Origin: Beaufortia kweichowensis
Lineage: Eukaryota; Chordata; Actinopteri; Cypriniformes; Gastromyzontidae
DNA: 64,000 nt
Direction of reading: 5' to 3'
NCBI GenBank assembly: GCA_019155185.1
Contig: CM032811.1
Span: forward strand, 772,344-836,343
The translations under genes were made by a program, and so were the position numbers. This document shows positions 33,701-47,340 of this stretch, one piece after another. The notes under the pieces were generated by a model, which worked only from the letters and a program-made list of their open reading frames with translations, did no database searches and had not been told where the DNA came from. Numbering within the stretch: position 1 is the stretch's first letter; every line of letters begins with the position of its first letter.

Positions 33701-36060
33701 GATTGAATGAAGGTGTTTGCATGTTTAGGGAACTTGATTCGCCTTAAGAAAGTGTTCACAGGTCACCAGTAAAACATATCGTAAACTCGATAGAAGCATT
33801 TCTTTCTTTATCTCTTTTACATGCATTACTTCTATGAGAAATAGTCTTTTGCATAATTTTGCAAGTTTAAAGTATAATTTAGAGTAACAAAAAGCAACGA
33901 AAGAGGAAATGAAATACCTCAAGTCTGAAACCTCACCTTATAACAGAAAGATGTAATCAGTATGCAACTAGTAAACCTAGATCATTCATTTAGTTTGAGG
34001 AGAACATCAGTCTGTTTGCTGGGTTTGTTTTACACAGTGAAGTCCACCTGTCTTTATCACTGACATGAATGAATGTACGTGATATCTTTACTGTATCATT
34101 CCACACCCTCATGCTTTCACTCATTAAACACATTCATTCTACTGTTTACCTTGAGTCAACATTCAAACAGAAAAACACAATCTTCTGGAATGTTTTCTAT
34201 ACATGAATCGTCTGAATGATCATTTCTTTTACAAGAATATAACCACGTCAGTGTTTGAGCATCTCGTCAAAGCCGACGGTTTATTACAGCTGCAGAAGAC
34301 AATGTCATAAGCTGTTCTTTGTGGGAATCGAGGAAGGATTGTGTCCGTGAGCTCGAGAAGAGAAGCTCATGCTGGTGTGCCAAACGAACAGAATACCGAA
34401 CAGTAAAACACAGTATTTTGAATCATCTGAACCCTTCATGTGCCATATCACATCCATTAGATTTTAAATCGCAAAAGCTTTAAAACTGTTAACGTTCGGT
34501 TTTCTGTTCAGGCTTTTGTTTGAAATTGTTTCATGTGGTTTGTAACTATAAACATCAGTTTGTTTTTTGTGTATACAGAAGTCAGATGTGATATATGATT
34601 TAAGCTCTGCTTGGGAAACAATGTGTTTTATTGCAACATCTTGGAGGAAAGGCAGACACAGTTTCATCTCACACTGGAAAAACTAAAGGAACCATCAGGA
34701 GGACCTGAGAGATGTTTTCTGAAGAGCAGTTCTCTGAGTTTTTCCAGTGGAGGTGAGGAATGAAAGAGATCTACAGATGGGAAAACACATCAATCATAAC
34801 AGTAAGCTCAATTTTATGCACTATTGCTTTGGTAATAAATGCATCTAAATATATACACATGTCATCTATTTCTGTGATAAATAGTCTAGTCTATACTAAA
34901 AGCACTTCTGAACAACTAGCAAAACTTCAAGAATTTTTAGTAGAGCCTCCTTCAAGTGTTAACCCATGATATGTTTATTTAATATATCCCTCTATTGGTT
35001 ACTATTACAGCCAAAACACATTCATTGTGATTTTGTGTATTAATTCTGAACGCTTACATGTTATTCATTATTATTATTATTTCAATAATTCTGCATATGT
35101 CATGAAAGCACTGATGAATATCTGCTATTCACACCAACAAGACTGAGTTACACAAATGAAAGAACTGCCATCTTTGTTATCAGGTCTTTAGAAATCCAGA
35201 TAGGAAAAACCGGATTGTTGAAAGTGCATTAGATAAGCCCTCCGGACACCATAAATGTGCACTTGGAAAACCAGTCTCGCCGCTTCTTTGCTTTCAGATA
35301 GACGTACACACATCCTGTTTAAACCGGCAGATTCTTGGATACCCGCTCGAAATGTCTATTATTACACAGGTCCCCGTTTAGTGTTGTATATAAAAACAGG
35401 ACAGGTATGTAGTCAAATGTGTTTATTACTGAAAATTCAACTTTAAAAAAGGAGCAGTCCACATCGCTGTCATGATATCAGACGTGAGGCATTAGATATG
35501 TACTGACATCACAGTGACACGTGAAATCACAGAGATCAGCACACAACATCAATGTATCCCAGAGTCTGCTGTGGATTTACTACAGCACTACAGTCTTGAT
35601 GCTGTATGAATATGGACAAGCGAAGGGCCTTCCCTTTCTTCTATGATTGTGTGTGCATACAGACATTCAGCCACATCACACCCCCACCAGAACAATCCCA
35701 TCAAATCAAAATGCCATATGTGATCAAGTGCAGTGGATTAGTTTATAAAATAAACATATTTATATCACAATACAGAGCAGGCACGTTGCATAGATGATTA
35801 AGAAATATAAAAAGAAGTATGCAATAAAAAATAGTCAACAGAAGTCAGATCAGTGACAAATATGAGGTCAAGGTGGTAAAATGTTCTTGTCAAGCGATGA
35901 TGTGGAGGAACGGCGAGCAGATCTGTGCGGATGATGTGCAGGTGTCCGTACGCTTAACATCAGTTTTAGCAATTGGGCAAAAATCTGTTTCAAACTTCAA
36001 ATACAGAATTCCCGCGCTGAGGCTTTACCCATCGTCTGACTTGTTTATTCCTGAGTGTTT
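33700..36060. other. no gene recognised; includes probable sptssb 3' UTR
   Basis: AT-rich sequence with no exon-like open segments I can support. The part nearest 36.08 kb lies directly downstream of the sptssb stop and probably includes its 3' UTR. Confidence 0.45.
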
Positions 36061-36082
36061 TAAGAACGGCGTGACCTGACAT

Positions 36083-36307
36083 TCAGCTCATGAGCGCCAC
36101 GGTGCTCTCTGGATGCCCCGAGAAGAACTCCAGCGCCAGCCGCACGTGGATGGGCACGAACACGTACGAGGTGTAAATGACCATAGCCACCATGGTAAAG
36201 AGGAGCGTGTTGAAGATGGACTGCTCCCACGGCTCCAGCACATAGATGCCGGTGATGAGCAGGTACTGATAGTAGAGCCAGCTCACGTATTCCCTCGCTG
36301 TCTTCAT
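36083..36307 (-). CDS. sptssb: serine palmitoyltransferase small subunit B
   Basis: Small ER membrane subunit that binds the SPTLC1/SPTLC2-3 heterodimer, raises serine palmitoyltransferase activity and shifts acyl-CoA choice, at the first step of sphingolipid synthesis. The frame contains EYVSWLYYQY, VLEPWEQSIFNT and YTSYVFVPIHVRLA, closely matching the 76-residue vertebrate family, with two membrane-associated hydrophobic stretches. The family normally starts MD; here that codon is GTG (36311-36313), two codons before an ATG at 36305-36307. I therefore start at 36307, giving 74 residues. The coding exon begins at 36344 after TATTCCAG. A 5' UTR exon with donor GTGAGT lies at about 37749-37835. 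Confidence 0.93.
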   Translation of the reverse strand: MKTAREYVSWLYYQYLLITGIYVLEPWEQSIFNTLLFTMVAMVIYTSYVFVPIHVRLALEFFSGHPESTVALMS

Positions 36308-37748
36308 ATCCACACGCTGAGCGACGCGGTCGCGCTACGAGCCGCTGGAATAAAAGACAACAGAGGTCAGGTCGAACACACAATGGACAGACGCGCACGC
36401 GTGTGTCGAGCGATGGATGATAATAATGGTGGGTATGTCTCTTTAAAAGACATTTCAAAAGATGCCACATGAATGAGGAACTCATTCACTCTCACATTCA
36501 GCGGCTGGTATAGTTCATTATTGATTCTCTGGGCTGTGCCCTGTGTTGAAACCTGATCAAATGAGTCTTGGTTTTTTGTGTTTCCTGCTTTGAGACAAAA
36601 GGCAAACAAAGCAGAAGCTCATTGATGTATCAAAATTTTCACATTTGCAAAAGAAAAGAAACTTCAAAGATGACTGATTTATCAATCTCATAAACACATA
36701 TCATATTTCACCTCAAAATAGGTCAAGAAAATAAACAAAAATAAAAATGAAGCGAATGTTAAATGGAAAATTGTTATGAAAACATTAGTCTGTTTTTTAT
36801 TATAGAGTAACAAATATTTTGCCTTCATCCTTTTAATTTCAGTGTGCAAAGTAACCTGAGGATATTGTTAAGGGTATAAAAGGGGGAGCAATAATCACAG
36901 CAGAGAGCACGTGACATAATAAAGCAACCATATTAAAATGTGCATATTAATAAGATGAACCTAAACCTAAAACAGACATTCATTAGGTGTATAAAACATG
37001 CTTTATCACTCTCTCGCAAATATTTACATTTACATACTTATAAAAAGTCATAAAAATGCTGAAATTGTTCTGTTTCTTTGGACATAAATGTGGTCATTGA
37101 CTCAATTATTAATAAGGTTTCAAAAGTTATTACTATATCTAATACTTAACTGGTTTACATAAGTATTCCTGTAATGTGACATTTTACAAATAGTACAAAT
37201 CTTCTTTCTAGTTCTAGTAAAACTACTAAAATGTTGTCTGAATGATAAATCTAAAAGAACATGAAACACTAAAGAATGATTTCTACATGGCAATCTGTTA
37301 TCAGGTATTTTATTCACATTACATTATGTTAATAAAACCAGTTTGCTAGATTTTAGATACTGTATCATATTACCTACAGTGTGTGAAGCCAAGACAACAT
37401 GATGTGTACACATCACACACGAGCACAATAGCATGTCACTGTGATGTTATTCCCAACTGTAACAACTTTACACATCATTAACTGAACGCTGTTGTTTCAG
37501 ACATACATTGCTTTTATTATAGAGATGTAGATTTATTGAACTAAAACATAGATAAATATATAGATAATCAAACATTCCTCCAAGATCAGCATCTTCCTCC
37601 AAACGTGTTCAATGATATTAACAATTATAACTATTGTTATAGTTCTGGCATTTCTATTTATGGTTACAGTAGCAGTGTGTTATTATTATGACCGTATGTT
37701 TATCATGTGCAGTATGTGTGATGATGATGAAAGTATAGAGTTACTCAC

Positions 37749-37835
37749 GTCAGATGTAATGCTGCAGTCCACAGTGAGTGTGATGAGCCCGAAGCAAAGC
37801 TCCTCTACTAGACCCACGGGCGCGCGCCCCACCCA
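37749..37835 (-). promoter_or_regulatory. sptssb: putative non-coding exon 1 and promoter of sptssb
   Basis: On minus, a GC-rich CpG-containing stretch (GGGGCGCGCGCCCGTGGG, about 37830) leads to a GTGAGT donor just below 37749. It pairs in orientation with the acceptor at 36345-36346. The left boundary is set by the donor. The transcription start is inferred. Confidence 0.55.
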
Positions 37836-37848
37836 CTTCTGCTGTTTA

Positions 37849-38502
<654 letters not shown>

Positions 38503-38509
38503 GCAGTAA

Positions 38510-39390
38510 TCTGCGACGTCATCTGTCGCATGGATTTTTTTTCAGATGTTTTATACAGCAGCAGTCATGCCTGTTTATCCATAATAATTTCATGTCCCCA
38601 TTATACATGAATCAAATATCAAACAAAGTACAGCAGGGCCATCGCCAGAATTGAACAGAGCCATTTAGTTTTTATGGGGGGCATAACACTTTTTATGTTA
38701 TTAGAAACAGACATTCACAATGAATTTATACCACATAGCAATAGACGAACTACGTCGCATAAATACAACATAAAATGTAATATATTAAGGCGTAGTCACC
38801 ATCAAAAGAGCTGAAGGCGGCGGGTATCTGAGTGTAATTTTCTTTATAAGGTCTATATAAGGTTTAGATTCTCTTTTGAAGACATTTTATTAGTCATTTG
38901 TAAATATAATTGTGTTTCATATAATCAAGTTTTGTGTATTTCAGAAGTTAGACATCCCACCCTGCAAAAACTCAGGGAGGTAGTACCAACTGCCCCAAAT
39001 CCCTCCCCCCACTTGGTCTCAAGCCTCTCAAGGTTCTATGACCCAGAAGATAAAATTATATTCAGTGAAATACATCTAATTTAAAATGCAGCCTGGGTCT
39101 GTGAGAGAGAGGAATGGACACTTGCTGCGATTTGCACTAGATATCTTTACTGTGCTATATGTAATGTTTAGAAATGTTGATATACCAATTGGCGCACTTT
39201 CCTCCTGCTCGTTCTTTCACTTGCCTTCCAGATCTTTCCAGAGCCGCTATGAACATGCAGGAGACTTCCAGTCTCTCAGCTGCAAAACAGAGTGTCTGGT
39301 TGTGTGGAATAGCAGGTTTAGCAAGATTAGAAACACATCTGATTCATCCCTTTTGGATTTCTCCATGAGGTGTTTCGCACTTCATACTGC
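38510..39390. other. no gene recognised
   Basis: Mixed unique sequence between the CT tract and the gypsy fragment. There are no supported exons or element ends. Confidence 0.4.
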
Positions 39391-39399
39391 CTTTTCCGC

Positions 39400-41120
39400 T
39401 ATTCAGGGCTGCTTGTAACATGTATAAAATCCCAAACGGCAGCAAACTCTTTGAACCGTTGGCTTGAGAATTGGGCGAGAATTGTCTGAAAAGACAGTGT
39501 GTGGGCTTCCATGACACAGAAAAGTGCTTTTTAAGTTTTGTGATCACTGAGCTGGAGGACAGGTCACAGAGTAGATCAATTTCGAACCATCCGGCAAGTC
39601 AACAAGTACAAGGTAGTGCTCACCATTCCGTTCAAAAATGTTTGTGGCCACAGTTGACCAAGGGAGATCTGGGATGTTGTGTAAGTAAAGGGGCTCTTTT
39701 TGCTGATGAGGCTTCATAATGTTGTAGACAAGTAGAGTAAGAGAGGGCCAGAACACACAATGCCATGTGCCCTGCGTTTGGTTGCGTCAAGGCCTGGGTG
39801 ACCTCTGCGAATGATGGTAATATACTCACTGGGAAGTGATTCAGGAACGACATCTCTGTGACCTTTCATGATTACATCTTCATCAATCATGAGCTCATCC
39901 CTGAAGGGAAAATACTCACAAAGCTCTGCTGGCAGTTTTGATCTGATCTGATGATGCTGCAGAGCCGTTGAAGGACTGGGTCCTTTGCAGTTTGGAAGAT
40001 GAGATGTGCTGTACTGACATGATTTTAAAGTCAGCTGCAATATCAATGTGTTCATCTGGAGTGGCTCTAGGTGAGCATGACAGTGTGTTGGCAAGGTTCA
40101 TGTGTTTCCCTTTTTTGTACATGATAGTGAAGTTGTATTTCTGCAATCTTAGCATCATACGCTGCAACCGTGCAGGAGCTGTGTGAATAGGCTCGTTGAA
40201 GATGGTGGCTGGTGGTCTGTCTCAATGTGAATTTGTTTACCATATATGTAGTCATTGAATTTGGTGCATGCAAATCCCACAGCTAGGAGCTCTTTTTCGG
40301 TCTGTGCATAATGCACTTCTGTTTGCGTTTTAGTGTGCTCAAGCTCCAAGCTGAAACTGGGAGGCATCACAGGTGAGTGTGACGGTATCTCAGAGTATGT
40401 GGACTGGAAATCCCATGCTTCAGCAGTTCAAAAGCATTCTGGTGCTGTTTAAACCAGCACCATTCTTAATTTTTACAGGTCAGCTCACACAGAGGGGCAG
40501 CTCACTGAGATTTGGTTTAAGTAATTGACCATACCCAGTGAGCGTTGCAGTGCAGTTGCAGTAACATTATCAGGCGGCTGCATTTCTGTGATTGCTTTTG
40601 TTTTTGCTGGGTCTGGTTTTAGTCCTTTGCTTGTGAAGATATGACCCGAGTAGCTCACCTCACTTTTTTTGTCTCAAATTTACTTCCCGGACACAGTCTA
40701 ACACTTTTCTCAGACTTTCATCATGTTCTACTTCGCATTTTACACCCACAGTGATGTCATCTACTATTACTGCACATGAGTAGCCCACAAAGATCTGTTC
40801 CATAGCATGGTGGAAGACCTCACTGGCTGAATTAATACTTTAGGGCATCTGTTAAAATCTGAATCTTCCAAATGGCATACTGACATCTGAGTCAGTAGAG
40901 TAGTACAACAGAGCCGAAATGGACAAAGGCTTTAACAGCACTTATTTTATTATGTATGTAAAAAAGCAGGGGCTTGTGCCTCATTTTGGATCCACGCACC
41001 TTCACAGGATGCTGTTCGAGATTTTGATGCAGACATATACTTTAATCCTTGACACTTCCCTAGCCATTTCTATGGTTAGTTTTTGAAGGGAGGGCATATC
41101 AGAAATAAGTTTTCTTATCG
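39400..41120 (-). mobile_element. old Ty3/gypsy pol fragment (RT, RNase H, integrase)
   Basis: Minus-strand pieces run in the usual order. RT remnants lie at about 41120-40560. RNase H (YAQTEKELLAVGFACTKFND, then IHIETDHQP) is at about 40320-40200, followed by QRMMLRLQKYNFTIMYKKGKH at 40167. The integrase region (RRGHPGLDATKRRAH near 39800; IPDLPWSTVATNIFERNG near 39670) follows. Frames are broken and no LTRs are seen. Confidence 0.8.
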
Positions 41121-41149
41121 ATCTGACCTTGTGTCATTGAATCTTAACA

Positions 41150-41470
41150 AAGTCACAGAGGCTGCCCTTGATTCGTTATGGGAGCAAGACGTGCATATTG
41201 TCAGCTATTCCAATGACTAGCTGGTTTTGGCTCACTCGCAAGATAATCTGTATTTGCACAGGGACATGGTGTTTCAACGTTTGGGACTTCAAATAAACTG
41301 GGATAAAACAAGCTCTTCCCTTGAGATCCTTGAGATCCTTAAGATCATCTCTGTGTGTTTAATACATCTCCTTTTCTGTGTGGAATTGGACTCTGTCTCT
41401 ACGTCAGCACATCTTATCAATGGTCAGTGCTGGCCTGTCTGAAGTTTTTTAGGCAGAAGGCAATGTTCCA
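41150..41470 (+). mobile_element. DIRS reverse transcriptase remnant
   Basis: The plus frame reads EQDVHIVSYSND, stop, LVLAHSQDNLYLHRDMVF, then LGLQINWDKTSS. This is the DIRS-type RT active-site region, whose usual YLDDWL motif is here degenerate and interrupted by a stop. It is a second DIRS relic, independent of the copy at 17.2 kb. Confidence 0.6.
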
Positions 41471-41589
41471 ACTGAAACTCTTTCAGAGGCTCCTGAGGCA
41501 TTCTCAGCAGATGTATGACTGGGATGGAGATGCCAATTTGACTCTCCAGTATATAATATGACGACTGCATTTTAGGCAGGTGTGAAAAA

Positions 41590-41990
41590 ATGTTGTAAAG
41601 TAAGAATGCTTTAAAAAATAAACAGTTTATTTTTATCAATTAACAAAATGGAAAGTAAATAAACTGAAGAGAAATCCAAATCAAAGAAATATTTGGTTTG
41701 ACCACCCTTTGTCAGCAAAACTGCACTTCTAGGTTCACTTGCACACAGTTTTTTAAGAAACTCGGTATGTAGGTTGTTCCGAACATCTTGGAGAACTAAC
41801 AACAGATCTTCTGTGGATGTAGGAGGCCTCAAATCCTTTTGTCTCTTCATGTAATTCCAGACAGACTGGATGATGTTGAGATGAGGGCCCTGTGACTGCC
41901 AAACCATCACTTTTAGGATTCCTTGTTCTTCTCTACGGTGAAGATAGTTATTGTTGGACAGTGATATGGGTGCACTCATATGTAGAGTGA
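41590..41990 (-). mobile_element. Tc1/mariner transposase C-terminal remnant
   Basis: The minus frame contains SQGPHLNIIQSVWNYMKRQK followed by LRPPTSTEDLLLVLQDVRNN, the C-terminal DE-region typical of Tc1-like transposases, then KGGQTKYF. Only the last part of the transposase is present. The cut-and-paste enzyme is dead here. Confidence 0.85.
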
Positions 41991-41999
41991 GAAACACAG

Positions 42000-43450
42000 A
42001 AATTACACAAGCTGATATGAAACATAATATCATCATTTTACGAATAAACATAACTATTGTATTAATTACTTAAACCACTTGAATCGTAACGTTGCTGGAA
42101 TAAAACACCATTCACTATTTGTGTCTGTGCTTATCTGTTGATGTCTTTTATCTATCACTGTGTACGTTTGCATGTACAGACGGTTAGCTAGCCCTGCCCT
42201 ATGTAAGAAATAATGCCATTTAATTATCACTAAATTATATGCTAATTTACTCCTGTGAAAGCACAGCTTGATATGCAAGCAGAGAACCCGGAGGAGACAA
42301 ATCTGCTGGATTGACCTCATGTGAAGGGTTGCCCATCAATAGATCATCTTCAGTCAAAAGAGTAGTTAGTAAGATATCTGTGTACAGTACGTACAGCCTC
42401 GGATTTAAAGACTGAATTGACATACTTTAGAGATCATCTCTGTGTGTGTTTGTATATGTGTGTGTGTGTTTGCGTGAGAGCACTGTCATTGGGTGTTGCT
42501 ATAACATTAAGACATACAAGTCCACACAAGTTTAATTAGTTGCTGTTTTCATAAAAATAACATAACAAACAAGCTTTATCAACACTTTCCTTTGCAAATT
42601 ACATGACAAGTCAGTGACTCATTCGAAAGAAAGTCTCTGAATTCAGAACTGCATAATTCCATGTTACACCTACTCTTACTGAAACACAGTGAAAGAGTTT
42701 GTTCAGCATATGATTTTAAATAGAACAAAATTAGAAAAACATGGTTGAATGAATGACTGACGGATTTAAATCTTGGAGTCCCCACTAAAAAACACATGAA
42801 CACTTTTTTACCTTATGAGCATTATTATGCAATTCACAATTACAGGGTAAACTCATTTGTCACTTTACATACATGGCTATTGTAGTATATTGCAGTTTGG
42901 AATTTGGCCTGAACCCAGAGTACTCCCCCTCCTCGAATGGGATAGGTACCAGCCGAGATTAAAAGTCTTCTTTAGAAAATGGTAACAATGTAGCGTGATA
43001 GATTCCTGTTTCCTGTCTGCCTTGTTTATATCCTTGCTTAGCACCTCTCTATCACTCTCTATTACTATTATTGTTTGCTATTCAAAATTTCCTAATCTAA
43101 TTTGTAATGATATCTAATATCATACAGATTTTTTCCGATACTGCTATCTTTGTTATCTATATTACAATAGATAGATATCTCTGGTCTGCTCGTCTTCTGT
43201 GTTTACTCAACTCATTTTTATGAATTCAAGTAAATGATGTGTGAAAAGCATAGGTGTGTGTTTCAGACATTGCACATATGAGAACAATACACTTTAACAA
43301 TTTTTACTGTTACTTCTCTCGTACATCTACTGCAAGTGAATCAAACAAGTAAGTTGGTAAGTCGGAACTATTCAACAAACACAGTGAGTTATGCCGTATT
43401 TTACCAGTATTGTTACATGTCTGTCACGTGTAGCGTAGCTTTCTCTGTCA
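42000..43450. other. AT-rich DNA, no gene recognised
   Basis: No supported exons. A short TG-rich microsatellite lies at about 42440-42475. Confidence 0.45.
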
Positions 43451-43459
43451 GCAGTGAGG

Positions 43460-44523
43460 TACGGTGGCCTAGAAGTGCAAAACAAAACAACAAATCGCAC
43501 AAACAGCTTATGGCTGATTGGCCAAAACACAACAACAATTCCAGAAACTAAATAACAAAATTGAGAAAACAGTCAGTACAGCTGGTAGCTGCAGTGTGAA
43601 CGTTTTAACACACTATGTAATTATCTTTACTGTGAATTCAAATGTGACGTTTGCGTTTAAAAGACATACTGTGAATTCTGTGTGACCCTGCCAAAAGAAT
43701 TTAATCGTACCTATTATTATTTTATTATATTATTTATTGTATAGTATTTATTATATACTACTTATGATTAAATAATAATTTATTTGATCATTTATAAATG
43801 TGCAAAACATTAAATAAATAAATTTGCAAAATTAAACAAATGAACTAAACATGAAAATAAAATATAATAATAAAATATGATAAAATAATTATTTTTTATG
43901 ATTTAATAAATTATTAAGATTTTATTAAGATAAGATAAATATGACTTATTTTTAGAGGTTTTAAAAGTGACATTATCGACGACAGTATCATGGCTAGACA
44001 GTCCGTACAGTCTCTTTTTATTGAAAAAACATGAACTTTACATACATAATAGGCATTAAGTAAACAATATTAACAGTTTACATTTCTTACTGTAAGAACG
44101 GCAGACACAATTGCAAATTACAGCATGTAACTATGGAAATACTAAACAGTCGGTGCAGCCGCTACCAGTTGTACTGTATGTCCTTATATACAGTATATCT
44201 TGATTGACACGAGTTTCGTCCAATCAGCAGTAAACATTCCATTCCAGCAAAGTACCTACCTTTTCCGGTTTGTGCGATTTGTTGTTGTGTTTTGTAACTT
44301 GTTATTTTGTTTTTTGACTTGTCGTAGTGTTTTGTGACTTGTTATTTTGTTTCCGGAATTGTTGTTGGTGTTTTATGGTTTGTTATTTTGTTTTTAAATT
44401 TGGGATTGTGTTTTTAGAATTGTGATTTTGTTTTTGGATTTGTTATTTTGTTTTTGGATTTGTTATTTTGTTTTGATATTTGCTTTTAGTTTTGCGATTT
44501 TTTTTGCACTTCTAGGCCACCAT
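43460..44523. mobile_element. 1.06-kb non-autonomous TIR element with 7-bp target duplication
   Basis: The left end TACGGTGGCCTAGAAGTGCA is inverted at the right end (TTGCACTTCTAGGCCACCAT). AGTGAGG flanks both sides (43453-43459 and 44524-44530). The interior is AT-rich. The right arm contains about eight diverged 20-bp repeats of the form TTGTTATTTTGTTTTTGGAT, with related inverted words near the left end. No ORF. Superfamily not recognised. Confidence 0.75.
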
Positions 44524-44709
44524 AGTGAGGGGTTCACATCAAAGCAAATTTAAACATACTGGCTATACATAAGCGTAAAAAAATCATTATTCACAAGGTG
44601 TGGGAACTTGCAAGTACAGAGACTGTAATATGCTCTGGTCTCCTCCCTGTTTATCGTGGTGACGAGACAGACTATCATCACTAAATGGCTGGATGTCTAA
44701 TGCCGAGTT

Positions 44710-45304
44710 CACACTGCATGATTTTTAAAGTCGTAACATCATTATTGTTTTCACACTGCACAACTATCATGGCTTAGCGTTCAGTTTCTGCTGTGTTCAC
44801 ATTGCGCAATGAATCGGCGACAGGAGGTTACACACTGCATGACTTTACAATAGGAAGAGTCACAGACAACTCTATCTGGTCCATTAAACTGCATTTCATA
44901 ACCAAACCAACAAGAGAAGTGATAAGGAAATAACGCAAGATCACAGATCAGAGTTCTCGATAAGACGATATTGCTGATATTGTGGTCAATACACAGTAAC
45001 TCCTCCCAGAATTCCCTTACCCTGTATGTTGCACTCTCATTGGCTGTAGGTCATCGGCAATGTATTTTTCAGTTGGAACTCATTTCACACAGCAGGATTT
45101 TTAATCGCCGTCAGGTCCAGATATTCATCATGCCAAATATTTCCCGATTGAGGGGTGACGCATCAGCGATTCTCTCAGATTCGCGTCTTTGATAATTCAC
45201 ACTGCGTGATTGTCACTCGCATAAAAGAGCACAGATTTGCCCCAGATTCAGGGATTTGTCTGCAATTTGAGAGAGTGAAAATCGGGGCTAAAATCATGCA
45301 GTGT
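44710..45304. mobile_element. non-autonomous TIR element (CACACTGCATGATTTT)
   Basis: The left end CACACTGCATGATTTTTAAA is inverted at the right end (GCTAAAATCATGCAGTGTG). Internal words CACACTGC/GCAGTG repeat in both orientations (about 44750, 44830 and 45200). About 0.6 kb with no transposase. Target duplication unclear. Confidence 0.65.
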
Positions 45305-45639
45305 GTGCAGAATAATATAGGTTATATAGATAATTGGAAGAGTTTATGGGGCAGACGTGAGCTGTTGAAAAGACAGGGATGTACTTTGACTAACTGGGGC
45401 CCAGGTCAGGGAGCAGACAGACTGGCTTAACCAACCGTCTGCTAGCCATCACATGTATACAGTTCATTTACAACGCATAGAAATTCTATGCGTCTTCTTA
45501 ATATCACAGCAAATACAAAAAACTGCACAAACCTTTCCAGAGTCATTTCATTCTTGTTGAACAAATAAAACATAAACATAATCCAGATAGATTGACAATT
45601 GATTTGACTTGGCTTGATAAATATTATATATCTCTCTCT

Positions 45640-47340
45640 AATAAAGCACTTTTTGTTAATGATATGATCACAGACAGTAAATTAGATGTGCTTTGTCTGA
45701 CAGAAACATGACTGAAACCAGAGTCTAGAGCCTGACAACAGCCAGTGCTCCACACAGAGATCTGATCTTATCACACTTTAATCACGTAATCACACTTTAG
45801 ATTTAATACTGCTTCACCTGCCTATAGCTGCAAATTCAACATGTTATAAATACAGTAGAACAATAACTTCTAGTACCAAGGACTCGTTTCTCTGTACTTT
45901 GCCTGACTTGCCTCAATTCCCTAGCTTATGTCATAACTTAGAATATTTTGATAGCATGGAATTATATTGTTTCAAAATACAGAAAGGACTTTCTGCCTAC
46001 TTTTCATCACTAATAGAAGAAAACCAATCCTATTAGTTTTATTTATAAAACAGTGGCTAAACTAACAAAAAAATAAATCTATGCAACCAGAGGCTACACT
46101 CTCTGAACAGACAACACATTATCATCTAAATAATTTATGCTAGGTCCTGTACCTACTAATTTATTGAAATGTTCCCTGAATGTTCCCTGAGATGCTCCCT
46201 GAAATGATAGATCCTTTGCTTAGTATTATTAACTTATCTCTGTCATTAGGGTCCATAAAGCCTATAAGCAGGCTGTTTTTAGGCCTCTTATTAAAAGAAC
46301 CCTAACTTGATTCTAGGGAATTAGTTAACTATAGACCCAAATGAAATCTACCTTTCATTTCTAAAGTATTTGAAAGTGTAGTTTCATCACATGTTCCTAC
46401 CTCAAAAGGAATTACATCTGTAAAGAATTCCAGTCGGGATTTAGAGCCCATCACAGTACAAAGACTGATCTGAGCAGAGTTACAAATGATTTGCTCTTGT
46501 CATCTGATCGTGGCTGCATCTTGTTAATTGTGCTATTAGATCCTAGCGCTGCTTTTGACACCATTGATCACAGCACCCTTTAAACAGACTTGAAAGTTAT
46601 GTCGGCATTAGTGGAATAGCATTGAAATGGTTTAAATCATACTTATCTGACCACTTTCAATATGTAGCAATAAACAATAAGGTGTCATGACAATCATGAG
46701 TCATGAAAAACATGAGTGCCACAGGGATCAGTTTTAGGGCCTCTGCTCTTCGCCCAGTACATGTTACACCTAGGAGGATAATTAAGAGACACAGAGTTTA
46801 TTTTTACTGCTATGCTGATAATACTCAAGCATATTTTGCCTTAAGCAACACAGCAGCTTACCAGAATGATGAAATGAATAGTTGATATAAAAAAAATTGA
46901 TAAGTAGCAACTTTCTATTGTTAAACTCACTAATTGGACCGAAAACTGCCACACTAAACAACCATGAATATTTTCTATTTGTTGACCAATGTTCCATAAA
47001 GCTTTCGTCGTCAGCTAGGAATCTGGGCTTTTTGTTCAGTAGTAATGTGTCATCTAAAAGTCATGCTGCCAACACCTGTAAAACCGCATTTTTCTATTCT
47101 AAGAATATATCTCAATTAATGCTGTCATTATTAAATGCTGAAAAGTTAATTCATGCATTTATGATGTCAAGACCAGATTATTGTAATGCATTATTAGGTG
47201 GTTTGCCCTGCAGGCTTATTACAAAAAAGCTCCAACAGGTTCAATATGCAGCAGCTAGAGTTCTTACAAGAACAAAAATGTTTGAACATATAAGCCTGGT
47301 TCTGTCAAGTTATTGTTCTACTGTATTGATAACATGGACT
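45640..47340 (+). mobile_element. degenerate L2-like LINE (endonuclease and RT)
   Basis: The plus strand carries an endonuclease word (SKLDVLCLTET, about 45678), RT segments (about 46240-46900, including the L2/CR1-type active site as CYADNTQAYFAL near 46820) and the RT thumb (DYCNALLGGLP, then QVQYAAARVLTRT, 47180-47275). Frames are heavily broken. YADN, not FADD, separates it from the LINE at 13.8 kb. The element resumes at 49.52 kb beyond an L1-like insertion. Confidence 0.8.
45786..45869 (+). repeat. inverted repeat arm 1 in the L2-like copy
   Basis: This sequence around TACTGCTTCACCTGCCTATA is present in inverse complement at 47307-47393 with few differences. It creates a foldback of about 1.4 kb loop. 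Confidence 0.8.

Noticed and set aside
39086..39418. Plus-strand ORF of 110 codons as a gene
   Set aside because: No family resemblance, no splice context, and adjacent to decayed gypsy sequence on the other strand.
41611..42051. 146-codon minus ORF as a host gene
   Set aside because: Its middle is a Tc1-type transposase C-terminus. The start portion is random sequence upstream of the relic.
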